DNA from: Balneolaceae bacterium
Lineage (GTDB): Bacteria > Bacteroidota > Rhodothermia > Balneolales > Balneolaceae
DNA length: 64,000 nt
Assembly (NCBI GenBank): GCA_006969905.1
Contig: CP030887.1
Location: 620,001 to 684,000 of the forward strand
Direction of reading: 5' to 3'
The notes below the pieces were generated by a model. The model did not search any database, had not been told where the DNA came from, and saw only the letters and a program-made list of their open reading frames with translations. Of this stretch, positions 1 through 8,282 are shown one piece after another. Position 1 is the first letter of the stretch; each line of letters starts with the position of its first letter. Position numbers and translations under genes: made by a program.

Positions 1-898
1 GAACGGCCTGGCCTGATGCTCCTTTAAGCAGGTTATCAATCACCCCAGTAATCAGTAATTGATCTCTTTCTTTCTGGATTTGAAGGATTGCCTTATTGGT
101 ATTTACTACCTGCTTTACATCCGGAGTGGAATCCCAAATATGAACAAAGGGTTGGGATGAATAAAAATCCTGGTATAGCTTTTCCATTTCTTCGAGACCT
201 TTATTCATTTTCAAATAACATGCGGCAAGTATGCCTCGCGTAAATGCGCCTCGCATAGGTATAAAATGAATGGGATGATCAAAGTCATTTTGAAGTTGGT
301 TCAGGCTTTGCCTGATCTCTGCCAGATGCTGATGAGTAAATGCTTTATATACCGAAGCATTATTACTCCTCCAGCTGAAATGAGTAGTAGATGTCGGGTT
401 TTGCCCGGCCCCGGTACTACCTGTGATTGCCGTAACATGTACATCTTCATTCAATAAATTGGCTTGTGCCAGCGGTAATAATGAAAGTTGTATACAGGTT
501 GCAAAACAACCCGGATTGGCCACCTTATCAGCATTTTGGATGGTTTCTTTGTTTATTTCAGGAAGGCCATATACAAAACTATGCTCCTTGCTTTTTAACC
601 TGAAATCTGCGCTCAGATCAATAATTTTTGCTTTGCCGGGGATGACTCCCTCATCCAGGATATGCTGAGATTTACCATGCCCTGAGCAAATAAAAACCAA
701 ATCAACATCGGCATCAAGGCCTGTTGAAAAAACAAGTTCTGTTTCTCCATATAAATCCGCATGAGCAACATGTACCGCTTCACCTGCATGGCTTTTACTC
801 TGAACTGAAACGATTTCTGTTTCGGGATGATGAATCAAAATTCTCAACAACTCCCCGGCTGTGTAACCTGCAGCGCCTATGATTCCGACTTTAATCAT
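1..898 (-). CDS. argC: N-acetyl-gamma-glutamyl-phosphate reductase, 3' end cut by window
   Basis: NADPH-dependent reduction of N-acylglutamyl phosphate to the semialdehyde, third step of arginine synthesis, cytosolic. Reading the minus strand from the ATG at 898 gives MIKVGIIGAAGYTAGELLR, the ArgC dinucleotide-binding start. The catalytic cysteine lies in VANPGCFAT (about 500-523), and RGAFTRG holds the second conserved segment. About 299 codons are present; the last visible residues (IDNLLKGASGQAV) are typical of the ArgC C-terminus, so roughly 25-40 residues fall outside the window. The start overlaps the argG stop as ATGA, so the two are translationally coupled in one operon. Confidence 0.95.
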   Translation of the reverse strand, partial: MIKVGIIGAAGYTAGELLRILIHHPETEIVSVQSKSHAGEAVHVAHADLYGETELVFSTGLDADVDLVFICSGHGKSQHILDEGVIPGKAKIIDLSADFRLKSKEHSFVYGLPEINKETIQNADKVANPGCFATCIQLSLLPLAQANLLNEDVHVTAITGSTGAGQNPTSTTHFSWRSNNASVYKAFTHQHLAEIRQSLNQLQNDFDHPIHFIPMRGAFTRGILAACYLKMNKGLEEMEKLYQDFYSSQPFVHIWDSTPDVKQVVNTNKAILQIQKERDQLLITGVIDNLLKGASGQAV

Positions 899-2079
899 TT
901 TTTCTGCACCGATTGTTGAATGAGTGTTGCATTGGAAAGGATCTTAGTAAAGCCTTTCACATCTTCACCGCTCCATCCCTGGTTCATCTCACCGTATTGC
1001 CCGAATTTTGAAGCCATTAAATCATAATCCGATTCGATGCCCTGTAACTCAAATCGCTTGGAAGCCAATTTCACAAGCACTTTACCTGTTACTGTTCCCT
1101 GTGTATGCTCTAAAAAAGCTTCGATATCACGCATTACCGGATCCAGAAATTGCCCTTCATGCATCAGCATACCATACCATTCGCCCAACTGGTCTTTCCA
1201 ATACAATTGCCATTTACCCAGTACATGCTTTTCCAGCAACTGGTGAGCTTTGATCATAATCAGGGGAGCAGCAGCCTCAAAACCTACCCGGCCTTTTATC
1301 CCAATAATGGTATCTCCGACATGGATATCCCTCCCAATTCCATAAGGAGCGGCTATTTCATTTAGTTTCTTAATCGCGTCTACAGCTGAGTATTTTTTTC
1401 CATTAACAGATAACAGTTCACCTTTTTCAAAACCCAGTTCAACCAACTGCTCATCGTTATTGATTGCAGGTGTTGGCCAGGCTTCTTCGGGTAGGTAGGA
1501 ATCAGAGGTCAAAGTTTCAGCGCCTCCCACCGAAGTCCCCCAGAGTCCCTGGTTAATTGAATACTTTGCTTTTTCCCATTCTTTGTCAACGCCGTGTTTT
1601 TTCAGGTAGGCAACTTCTTCTTCCCTGCTGAGTTGCTGGTCACGAATGGGGGTTATGATCTCTATATCCGGAGCCAATACATTAAACACCAGATCGAATC
1701 GAACCTGGTCATTACCTGCCCCAGTGCTGCCGTGCGCTATGGCATCAGCTCCTATTTCCTTGGCATATTCTGCAATGGCAATCGCCTGGAAAACGCGTTC
1801 CCCACTTACAGATAGCGGATAGGTATGGTTTTTAAGCACATTTCCAAACACCAGGTACTTAATGCCTTTTTGGTAGAATTCCTCTTCCACATCAATACAA
1901 ACGTGATTTTTGATGCCCAACTCAGAAGCTTTCTGTGCCAATGCCTGTTGTTCGGTTTCATCAAAACCACCGGTGTTTACAGCAGCAGTGTATACTTCGT
2001 AGCCTTTATCTTTGGCGAGATGGATTGCACAATAACTGGTATCGAGGCCTCCGCTGAAGGCGAGTAAAACTTTTTTCAT
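895..2079 (-). CDS. argG: Argininosuccinate synthase
   Basis: ATP-dependent joining of citrulline and aspartate in arginine synthesis, cytosolic. The 394-residue protein has the N-type ATP pyrophosphatase P-loop FSGGLDTSY at residues 9-17, the HGSTGAGNDQVRF segment that contacts ATP and citrulline, and SVGGAETLTSDSYLPEEAW further on; length is normal for the family. It lies between the GNAT gene upstream and argC downstream, with 4-base ATGA overlaps at both ends, so the three form one tightly coupled operon on the minus strand. Assignment is firm. Confidence 0.96.
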   Translation of the reverse strand: MKKVLLAFSGGLDTSYCAIHLAKDKGYEVYTAAVNTGGFDETEQQALAQKASELGIKNHVCIDVEEEFYQKGIKYLVFGNVLKNHTYPLSVSGERVFQAIAIAEYAKEIGADAIAHGSTGAGNDQVRFDLVFNVLAPDIEIITPIRDQQLSREEEVAYLKKHGVDKEWEKAKYSINQGLWGTSVGGAETLTSDSYLPEEAWPTPAINNDEQLVELGFEKGELLSVNGKKYSAVDAIKKLNEIAAPYGIGRDIHVGDTIIGIKGRVGFEAAAPLIMIKAHQLLEKHVLGKWQLYWKDQLGEWYGMLMHEGQFLDPVMRDIEAFLEHTQGTVTGKVLVKLASKRFELQGIESDYDLMASKFGQYGEMNQGWSGEDVKGFTKILSNATLIQQSVQKK

Positions 2080-2723
2080 GAGAGAAAGATTTTTATGCCG
2101 TTAAAATTTTTAAGAAATGATTTTCTCTTGAGCTGAACCCAACGATAGAACTTTTTGATATTACGTTCACGGACTCGTTTTGAGGTTTTATCAGGTTTTT
2201 TAGGGTCATACAACATACCTGTGCACAAACAATTCTTGCGATCATTACGAGTCAGAATATCATAATTCGGACAGCTTTTGCACCCGTTCCAAAAGGTTTC
2301 GTCCTGGGTAAGTTCCGAAAAGGTAACCGGCTTATATCCCAGATCAGAGTTAATTTTCATGACCGGTAAACTGGTCGTAATTCCGAAAAGCTTTGATTCG
2401 GGATACTTCTTTTTGGATAATTCAAAGGCTTTCGCTTTAATCTTTTTTGCAAGGCCTTGTCCGCGATAATCAGGATGAACCACTAATCCCGAGTTGGCTA
2501 CATATTTTTTATTTTCCCAAATCTCGATATAGCAAAATCCTGCCAGCTTGGTACCTTCCAAGGCTATTACAGCATTCCCGTTCTCCATCTTACTTTTGAT
2601 GTATTCGGGTTCCCGTTTTGCAATTCCGGTGCCACGCTGTTTGGCAGCCGACTCAATCAGTTCGCATACTGCTTGTGCATAGCTAATATGCTTTGAATCT
2701 GCAATGTTAATAGAAACGGACAT
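2076..2723 (-). CDS. GNAT N-acetyltransferase, probable arginine-pathway acyltransferase with Cys cluster
   Basis: The 215-residue protein has a GNAT fold: motif A is VVHPDYRGQGLAKKI (about residues 81-95), the acetyl-CoA pyrophosphate loop. As first gene of an arginine operon, coupled to argG by an ATGA overlap, it most likely supplies the N-acylglutamate of the pathway (the ArgA role); this is inferred from context. The region after the GNAT core carries a cysteine cluster, CKSCPNYDIL then NCLCTG (about residues 148-168), and a very basic tail rich in Lys and Arg. Classical E. coli ArgA has an amino-acid-kinase domain that is absent here. The cysteines could bind zinc or act as a redox switch. 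The start codon is the ATG at 2723. Confidence 0.8.
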   Translation of the reverse strand: MSVSINIADSKHISYAQAVCELIESAAKQRGTGIAKREPEYIKSKMENGNAVIALEGTKLAGFCYIEIWENKKYVANSGLVVHPDYRGQGLAKKIKAKAFELSKKKYPESKLFGITTSLPVMKINSDLGYKPVTFSELTQDETFWNGCKSCPNYDILTRNDRKNCLCTGMLYDPKKPDKTSKRVRERNIKKFYRWVQLKRKSFLKNFNGIKIFLS

Positions 2724-2818
2724 AATAAATTAGGGTTGAAAGAATTTCAGCTGGAAGCTGAGGGTTAAAATTGACGGTGATTGGGTGAGCGCCACAGGAA
2801 TTGTGGCATAGTTGTATG

Positions 2819-2884
2819 TTACCGCCGCCGCGGAATCCGGAGTGGTGTACGAGTGTCAATTCTATGTGCAAGTGTGCTTTGCAT
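2819..2884 (-). CDS. Putative arginine leader peptide (21 codons)
   Basis: A short ORF on the same strand as the arginine operon, ending 95 bases before the GNAT start. Six of 21 residues are Arg, and the peptide ends PLRIPRRR with three consecutive CGG codons directly before the TAA stop. A perfect 6-bp hairpin (GCCACA, 5-nt loop, TGTGGC; 2790-2806) follows the stop, with a weaker hairpin CAGCT-TCC-AGCTG further on. No U-run follows either, so a classical intrinsic-terminator attenuator is not evident; control might act through Rho or translation. The same frame stays open upstream to 3022, so the true start is uncertain. The regulatory role is inferred from position and arginine content. 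Confidence 0.5.
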   Translation of the reverse strand: MQSTLAHRIDTRTPLRIPRRR

Positions 2885-2962
2885 GGGGCAAAGAAACGCA
2901 ATCCATTTTTTAAATCCAACCCCTGTACCCAAACTTTTTTCTGGAAGCGCTTTTAATTCATT

Positions 2963-2997
2963 GTCAATCAGAATATGAATATTCAATAAACATTGAC
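2963..2997. promoter_or_regulatory. Nested dyad upstream of the arginine operon
   Basis: A perfect 10-bp palindrome TGAATATTCA (2976-2985) sits almost at the centre of an outer inverted repeat, GTCAAT (2963-2968) and ATTGAC (2992-2997). The half-sites TGAAT/ATTCA equal those of the ArgR box, but the 4-bp spacer of the known consensus is missing, so ArgR binding is only a possibility. The rest of 2885-3116 shows no convincing gene. Just before the leader ATG, the minus strand reads TTTCTTTG, one mismatch from the Bacteroidota -7 box TAnnTTTG. Confidence 0.3.
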
Positions 2998-3116
2998 GAG
3001 TAAAGCAAAGTGATCCCGGCATACTAACGCTAATCCTGAGACTGATTCACTCCGTTCGCAAAAGTTCAAACGGAATCCCGTAACATCAGATGTATACTTC
3101 TTTTTGGTTAAACGCC

Positions 3117-3542
3117 CTACTCAGGATAACCAATAACCTGCCCGGATAACCGATGCTGTGACATAAGATTATCCAGCACTTTTTGTGTTTCTGCTTTGCT
3201 TTCATAAGGCCCCAGGATTAACAGATACGTCTTTTTTTGGAGTATATCGACTGCCTTCCAAAGAGTTACTTCTCCTAACTTTGCTTCCATTTCTTTTTTC
3301 TTTTCTATGGCTGTTTCTTCTGTATAATAAATCCCCAACATTATCCCCTGCTTTGTGCCCGAGCCCCCTAAGTTCATTAACAGAGATTCGTAGGGTATAG
3401 GCAGGCTGTTACTAAACTCTCCGGAAGGAGCATCTTCCACAAGCTCATCCCTATCGCTACCTCTATCCGGCATAGCTAACCATTGTATCAGGATGAAAGT
3501 GATAAAAAAGAACCCTACACCACCCAGCATTTTTTTCGTCAT
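3117..3542 (-). CDS. Membrane-anchored SPOR-like domain protein
   Basis: A 141-residue protein with one N-terminal membrane segment (about residues 7-24, GGVGFFFITFILIQWLA) followed by a periplasmic part. The C-terminal ~70 residues, with LLILGPYESKAETQKVL and a final VIGYPE strand, resemble a SPOR (sporulation-related) fold, which in known proteins binds denuded peptidoglycan. No catalytic residues are recognisable. It stands alone between the arginine operon and the divergent TPR gene. The SPOR call rests on the pattern of an aromatic/Gly-Pro turn and alternating hydrophobics and is moderate. Confidence 0.65.
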   Translation of the reverse strand: MTKKMLGGVGFFFITFILIQWLAMPDRGSDRDELVEDAPSGEFSNSLPIPYESLLMNLGGSGTKQGIMLGIYYTEETAIEKKKEMEAKLGEVTLWKAVDILQKKTYLLILGPYESKAETQKVLDNLMSQHRLSGQVIGYPE

Positions 3543-3971
3543 AGCTTCAATTTCTGGTTATGCATTATGGTTAGTGATAAGTGTAGTTACTTTTGAAGCC
3601 ATTCAAAAATGAGAAGTTTTTAAATGTGCGCTAACGAATAATTCACAAACCTACCTGTGGTAGGTAGAGAATATCTTGCTTACTTAATCATTATTTGAGA
3701 TCCCTCGTGATACCGTACCAACCTTTCTTTAAATCATTTCCACTTCGGGATGACATCGATGGCTCTTTGTGAGAACGTAATAACCTAACCTTATTCCTTA
3801 ACTCTCCTGCAGAACATTAAATCAACCAAAACCCAATTCTTCAGAGTTGGTCTTTTGTTTTTTTAGGCAGGCAAATTCAACATTTGTAATTCCTTCATTC
3901 ATCATTCCCGAAGGGAACAATTCCTTATGCAATAATCGCACTTTCCCGTTATACTTAGCGTTACGCTTGTG
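3543..3971. other. Intergenic region without a recognisable gene
   Basis: About 430 bases between two divergent genes. It contains a small hairpin CTACC-TGT-GGTAG (3651-3663) and a stretch at 3696-3760 (ATCCC ... GGGATGACATCG) resembling a degraded intergenic repeat. A -10-like TATACT (3950-3955) lies close to the start of the TPR gene. No convincing ORF or RNA was seen. Confidence 0.5.
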
Positions 3972-5654
3972 ATGCAAAAATATCTCTACATATCGTTCCT
4001 TATTGCAATCTCTGCACTTAGTACTGCTTATGCCCAGGTACAAAGCCCTGCTGAATTGAAAGGCACGTCTTCATACATCCAGGCAATGGAAGCTTTCTCC
4101 AACCAGGATTATGAAAAATCCCGGGAATTATTACTCAGCGCATACCAGGAATTAGGACAGGAACCCGGTATCAGTTACGCACTGGCAGATGTTTATCTTG
4201 TTCTGGATGATTTACCCAATGCTGCCTTGTATGGTAAACAGGCTGTTACGAAAGATCCAACCAACAAATGGTATCGATTCAAACTGGCACAAATCTATCG
4301 AAATGCAGGAGAAAACCAGGCAACCCTATCTGAGTTAGAAAAATTACTCGAATATCACCCCAATGATTTTGATGCATTGTTCATGCTGGCTGATACTTAT
4401 AAAGATTATGGGGAGTTCATTCAATCTAACCAAGTACTGGATCGCGCATTAAAAATAACCGGGCCTGAACAAACTATTTACTTTCTGAAATTTCAGAACT
4501 TCCAGGCAATGGGCGTCCGTGATTCTGCTATTGTCCAGTTGGAAGCGTTAAGGAAACTGGACCCTGACGATTTGAATACCCTCAATCTTTTGAGTGAGTT
4601 TTATTCAGGATCAGGAGATGATGCTAATGCAAAAAATGTCTTAAAGGATGCCCTTTTAAGAAATAGTCGTGATCCGCAATCGCTTATTAACCTGGCAGGG
4701 ATTTATATTGATGAGCAAAAGTGGGACAGTGCCGGAACCCTGCTGGGCAATTTCATATCTGATAAGATCATTCTTCCTGAACAAAGATATCGCGTAGCCC
4801 AGTATTTGTATGTTCGCCAGCAGGAAGAGCCCCAAAATATTCAACTTCGAATCGAAACCGGGCGTATCTTCGATTTGTATACCGAATCAGCCCGGAATTA
4901 TGGCCCTGCTTTTACTCTTGCAGGGCAATTCTATGCCCAAACCAATGAGCCTGCCAAGGCACTTCTTAAACTGGAGCAGGCAAATAAACTACTTCCCGAA
5001 GATGATATAGCATGGCGGCAGCGTCTTCAGCTACTTCTTAGCGAAAACCGTTTAGAAGAGGCTATTGAGATTGGCAAAGAGGCAGACGAAAATGTTCCAG
5101 ATGATGCTTTTGTCCAGTTTTTTACAGGAACTGCATATATGCTCAATAACCAAAATGAATCTGCTGTTGAGTGGCTAACCAAAGCTTCAAGATCTCCGGC
5201 ACGCCGCCCATTCAAGTCCATTGTTTATGGCACCCTGGGTGATGCGCATAGCAACCTGGATGCACATGAAGACGCAGACCGTGCTTATGAACTGGCTTTG
5301 CGTTTCGATCCAGAGAATCACAATGCCATGAACAATTATGCCTATAATCTCTCACTTCGATCCGAAAACCTTGACAGGGCAAAAGAGCTTGCTTTAAAAG
5401 CTATAGAATTAGATGCCGAAAATGCTGCCTACCTTGATACCGTAGGCTGGGTTTATTTTAAACTGGGAGATTATGACCGGGCCCGTAGATTTATAAAAGC
5501 CTCCATAGATATCGGAGAGGCCAGTGCTGAAGTGTATGAACACATGGGTGATGTCTATGAAAAACTCGGAAACCTGGACGAAGCCAAAAAATGGTGGAAA
5601 CAAGCTTTGGATATGGATAGTACCAGAGAGTACCTTAATGAAAAATTGCAGTGA
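3972..5654 (+). CDS. Secreted tetratricopeptide repeat protein
   Basis: About 560 residues. A signal peptide (residues 1-22, cleavage near AYAQ) is followed by TPR helices to the end, clearest in the C-terminal half, for example AYLDTVGWVYFKLGDYDRA. TPR proteins of this kind are protein-interaction scaffolds in the periplasm. The next two genes are a DUF4292 lipoprotein (17-base gap) and an EnvC-like factor, an order recalled from FCB-group genomes, so a role in envelope assembly is likely. An in-frame GTG lies directly before the ATG (3969-3974, GTGATG); the ATG is chosen. No enzymatic motif was seen. Confidence 0.88.
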   Translation: MQKYLYISFLIAISALSTAYAQVQSPAELKGTSSYIQAMEAFSNQDYEKSRELLLSAYQELGQEPGISYALADVYLVLDDLPNAALYGKQAVTKDPTNKWYRFKLAQIYRNAGENQATLSELEKLLEYHPNDFDALFMLADTYKDYGEFIQSNQVLDRALKITGPEQTIYFLKFQNFQAMGVRDSAIVQLEALRKLDPDDLNTLNLLSEFYSGSGDDANAKNVLKDALLRNSRDPQSLINLAGIYIDEQKWDSAGTLLGNFISDKIILPEQRYRVAQYLYVRQQEEPQNIQLRIETGRIFDLYTESARNYGPAFTLAGQFYAQTNEPAKALLKLEQANKLLPEDDIAWRQRLQLLLSENRLEEAIEIGKEADENVPDDAFVQFFTGTAYMLNNQNESAVEWLTKASRSPARRPFKSIVYGTLGDAHSNLDAHEDADRAYELALRFDPENHNAMNNYAYNLSLRSENLDRAKELALKAIELDAENAAYLDTVGWVYFKLGDYDRARRFIKASIDIGEASAEVYEHMGDVYEKLGNLDEAKKWWKQALDMDSTREYLNEKLQ

Positions 5655-5671
5655 TTGAATAGCTTGTACGC

Positions 5672-6424
5672 ATGTACCGTTTAGTATTTATTCTTATTGG
5701 ATGTCTTTTGATTATAGCCTGTACTCCTTCCAAAGAGTTGAGTGAGAGTCCTGAATCGTTATATCCCATTTCGGAAACGGTTGATGAGATCGTCAAAAAA
5801 ATACCGAATTATTCCTCAACCCTGGTTTCGGTAAGAGGACGTGGACGTGCTTTGGTAAGCGAACCGGGTAACAGTGATCGTGTTAACGTCAGCTTTAAGG
5901 CAGATACCATATTCAGCCTGTTTGAGTTTAAAAATCGTATTGGTATTGAAGGCGGCAAAATGCTGGTCGATCCTGACTCCATTCTTATCTATAATAAAAT
6001 AGATAAACAGGCGGAAAAGATGTCTATCAATAACGGCCGCATGACAAACCTCAATGAACTGGCATCCATTAACCTGCTTGACCTCTTGAACTTTAAAATC
6101 GAAGCATCCGATGTGGAGCAAATGCTTCAGTCCGATACGGAATATGTGCTCGGTTTTTACAATAAGGGCATCGCCCGGATCAACAAAAAAACAGGTACGG
6201 TAAACCTGGTTGAGCAATCTGTACTTTCCGGCTTTCCCTACTCATCCATCAGGTACGAAAACTACACAGAACTGAAAGGCTACACTTTGCCCGGAAAAAT
6301 CACCATATTCAGCACTGATAAAGGTTCTAAGGTTGTTTTTCAAATCCGTTCACTGGAGGTAAACCCCGGTGACCTGGAACTTGCGCTCAATATACCCGAG
6401 AATATTTCTATCATTCGTTTATGA
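5672..6424 (+). CDS. DUF4292 family outer-membrane lipoprotein (LolB-like)
   Basis: 250 residues. A lipoprotein signal with lipobox LIIAC puts the acylated Cys near residue 17. The rest is beta-rich, with VSVRGRGRALV near the start and FKADTIFSLFEFKNRIGIEG after it, matching DUF4292, a family with a LolA/LolB-like half-barrel fold. A role in lipid or lipoprotein handling at the outer membrane is inferred from the fold only. It is 17 bases after the TPR gene and overlaps the EnvC-like gene by 4 bases (ATGA), so it is in the same operon. Confidence 0.8.
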   Translation: MYRLVFILIGCLLIIACTPSKELSESPESLYPISETVDEIVKKIPNYSSTLVSVRGRGRALVSEPGNSDRVNVSFKADTIFSLFEFKNRIGIEGGKMLVDPDSILIYNKIDKQAEKMSINNGRMTNLNELASINLLDLLNFKIEASDVEQMLQSDTEYVLGFYNKGIARINKKTGTVNLVEQSVLSGFPYSSIRYENYTELKGYTLPGKITIFSTDKGSKVVFQIRSLEVNPGDLELALNIPENISIIRL

Positions 6425-7734
6425 TTGGCAAAAAATTAATACCAATAATTACGCTATTGCTCTTTACCAGTGGTATAGTTGTTGGCCAAACGTATGAGCA
6501 AAAGCGGAAAGAAATCCTGAATCGACAGGCCAATACCCGTGCGGAAATTAATGTGCTGGATGCAAGGATTAAATCCTATCAAAAAAGAGTGGCAGATGCG
6601 GAGGCAGAGTATAATAAGTCATACAAGCAGTTTGAAAATCTGAACAGCCTAATCGCATTGCAGGATGATAAGATCACGCAGCTGGAAAAAGAGCAGGAAC
6701 AAATTGAGGCTGAAATTGAGCTGACCGAGAATGAAATTGAAGAGCGGCAAGAAGAACTACGGGTATTGATCGAGAACTATAAAAAAATCCTCCTGTTTGC
6801 CTACAAAAACGGAAAGACTAATAACCTTGAGCTGCTGCTTACTGCAGAATCTTTTAACCAGGCACTGGTGAGGTCTTATTACCTCAAAAAATTTGAGGAG
6901 CAGAAAGCCAAGCAGGCACAGCAGATCCGGCAGCGCAGAAGCGAACTTGACCAGGTTAAAATCGATTTGCGCCAAAGCCTGAACCGGAATGAGATCGTAA
7001 TTTCAGAAATAGTCAGTGAAAAAGATGTGCTGGGCGATCAACGATCAAAGCAAATGCAGACCGTTGAAAACATAAAAAGCCAGCGATCTGATTTACTGGC
7101 TGAGCTTCAAAAAAACCGCAGGGAAAAAGAAAATCTCGAAAATACTTTTACTACACTGATTAATGAAGAAGCCCGCATCCGTGAAGCAGAAAACGAGCGC
7201 CTTGCCAAATTAGCTGAGGCCCGCCGGATTGCAGATGTGGACCGCCGTAATTCGGAAGTTGCCAAATACTCCACTCCTATAACCCGTGAGAACCTGGTGA
7301 GTGATGCGGCATTGCTTGACTATGATAAAGCCTTTTCAGCGTCAAAAGGCCGGCTTCAATGGCCGGTAAACAGCCGGACGGTTTCAAAAAAATTCGGCCG
7401 CACCCGTAATCCTGTATATGGAACCTATACTGAACACCTGGGAATCAATATTGTAACCGAACCAGCCTCCACTGTAAAAGCAGTAGCCGATGGATATATC
7501 ATTTCTATTGCGCCTATCAATGGATATGGCGATGTGGTAATTGTAAACCATGGCTCCTATTTCACTACTTATGGCAACCTGAGCCGTATTGATGTCGGAC
7601 GGTATCAACAGGTACGTGCCGGAGATACCATAGGCCTTTCGGGGTTAGCTGACTCCCCATTAGGTGAAAACCTATTTTTTATGGTTCGCCAGAAGCAGGA
7701 GAACCTGAATCCACAGGATTGGCTCGTAAAATAG
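6421..7734 (+). CDS. EnvC-like murein hydrolase activator (degenerate M23)
   Basis: 437 residues: signal peptide (cleavage near VVGQ), long coiled coil from about residue 25 to 270, and a C-terminal LytM/M23 domain (about 310-437). The domain keeps the fold signature (GYGDVVIVNHG) but not the full zinc site: HxGxD appears as HLGIN and the YxHL motif as YGNL, so Asp and one His are replaced by Asn. This is the pattern of EnvC/NlpD-type factors that activate amidases rather than cut peptidoglycan themselves. It overlaps the DUF4292 lipoprotein gene by 4 bases. Activation of a partner amidase is inferred; no amidase gene lies nearby. Confidence 0.88.
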   Translation: MIGKKLIPIITLLLFTSGIVVGQTYEQKRKEILNRQANTRAEINVLDARIKSYQKRVADAEAEYNKSYKQFENLNSLIALQDDKITQLEKEQEQIEAEIELTENEIEERQEELRVLIENYKKILLFAYKNGKTNNLELLLTAESFNQALVRSYYLKKFEEQKAKQAQQIRQRRSELDQVKIDLRQSLNRNEIVISEIVSEKDVLGDQRSKQMQTVENIKSQRSDLLAELQKNRREKENLENTFTTLINEEARIREAENERLAKLAEARRIADVDRRNSEVAKYSTPITRENLVSDAALLDYDKAFSASKGRLQWPVNSRTVSKKFGRTRNPVYGTYTEHLGINIVTEPASTVKAVADGYIISIAPINGYGDVVIVNHGSYFTTYGNLSRIDVGRYQQVRAGDTIGLSGLADSPLGENLFFMVRQKQENLNPQDWLVK

Positions 7735-7809
7735 TTTTACGCCTTTATTCTACATTCTGTCTGGCTAAACTCTTATCATCCCGATAATGAATTAACTAAC
7801 TCTTTGTTC

Positions 7810-8277
7810 GTGGATAATATCCCTCGTTTTTTGTTTTACACTTCCAGTGTGATCCTGGCTTCTTCAGCTTTCATACTTTTAAGTTCAGAATTGCTCTCCG
7901 TTGTAAATGACGGCTCTACAACCGGAACCATCCTGTTTTTTATTTACGGCCTGGTTTACATGAATATGGTGATGATTACCAGCCGCCGGTTTATGCGCCG
8001 TTTAAACGGTCCCAGTATAGCTCCGTATATTTTTGGTGCTCTTATTTACATTCCGCCTGCCGGATGGTCTTTTGTGTATACCGGGGAAATGGGCACCTCG
8101 CCGGTTATCTTTAGCATTATGCTTTTGATTGCCTGTGGGACCGGAGCCTTTTTTGGTCATCGGATCGGGCTTAAAGCGCAGGTCAAATTCCAGGAACAAT
8201 TGAGAAAATACCTGGAACAGGATGAACGACTTCCCGATGAACTGAAACGCCCTCATGATACTTTGAATAAAAACTGA
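7810..8277 (+). CDS. Small multi-spanning membrane protein, unknown function
   Basis: About 155 residues with four likely membrane segments: FLFYTSSVILASSAFILLS, TILFFIYGLVYMNMVMI, YIFGALIYIPPAGWSFVY and VIFSIMLLIACGTGAFFG. A charged cytoplasmic tail follows (EQLRKYLEQDERLPDELKR). The start is either GTG 7810 or TTG 7804, two codons earlier. It lies 5 bases before the M28 peptidase gene and may be co-transcribed with it. I do not recognise a family. Confidence 0.7.
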   Translation: MDNIPRFLFYTSSVILASSAFILLSSELLSVVNDGSTTGTILFFIYGLVYMNMVMITSRRFMRRLNGPSIAPYIFGALIYIPPAGWSFVYTGEMGTSPVIFSIMLLIACGTGAFFGHRIGLKAQVKFQEQLRKYLEQDERLPDELKRPHDTLNKN

Positions 8278-8282
8278 CTGCT

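Noticed and set aside
2790..2806. Hairpin as an intrinsic attenuator terminator
   Set aside because: No U-run follows; kept only as a possible structural element.
2885..3022. Upstream extension of the Arg-rich leader frame to 67 codons
   Set aside because: The extra N-terminal part shows no family pattern and overlaps the candidate dyad; only the 21-codon end is kept.
3822..4043. Minus-strand ORF opposite the TPR gene start
   Set aside because: Overlaps the signal-peptide region of a clear gene and has no protein pattern.
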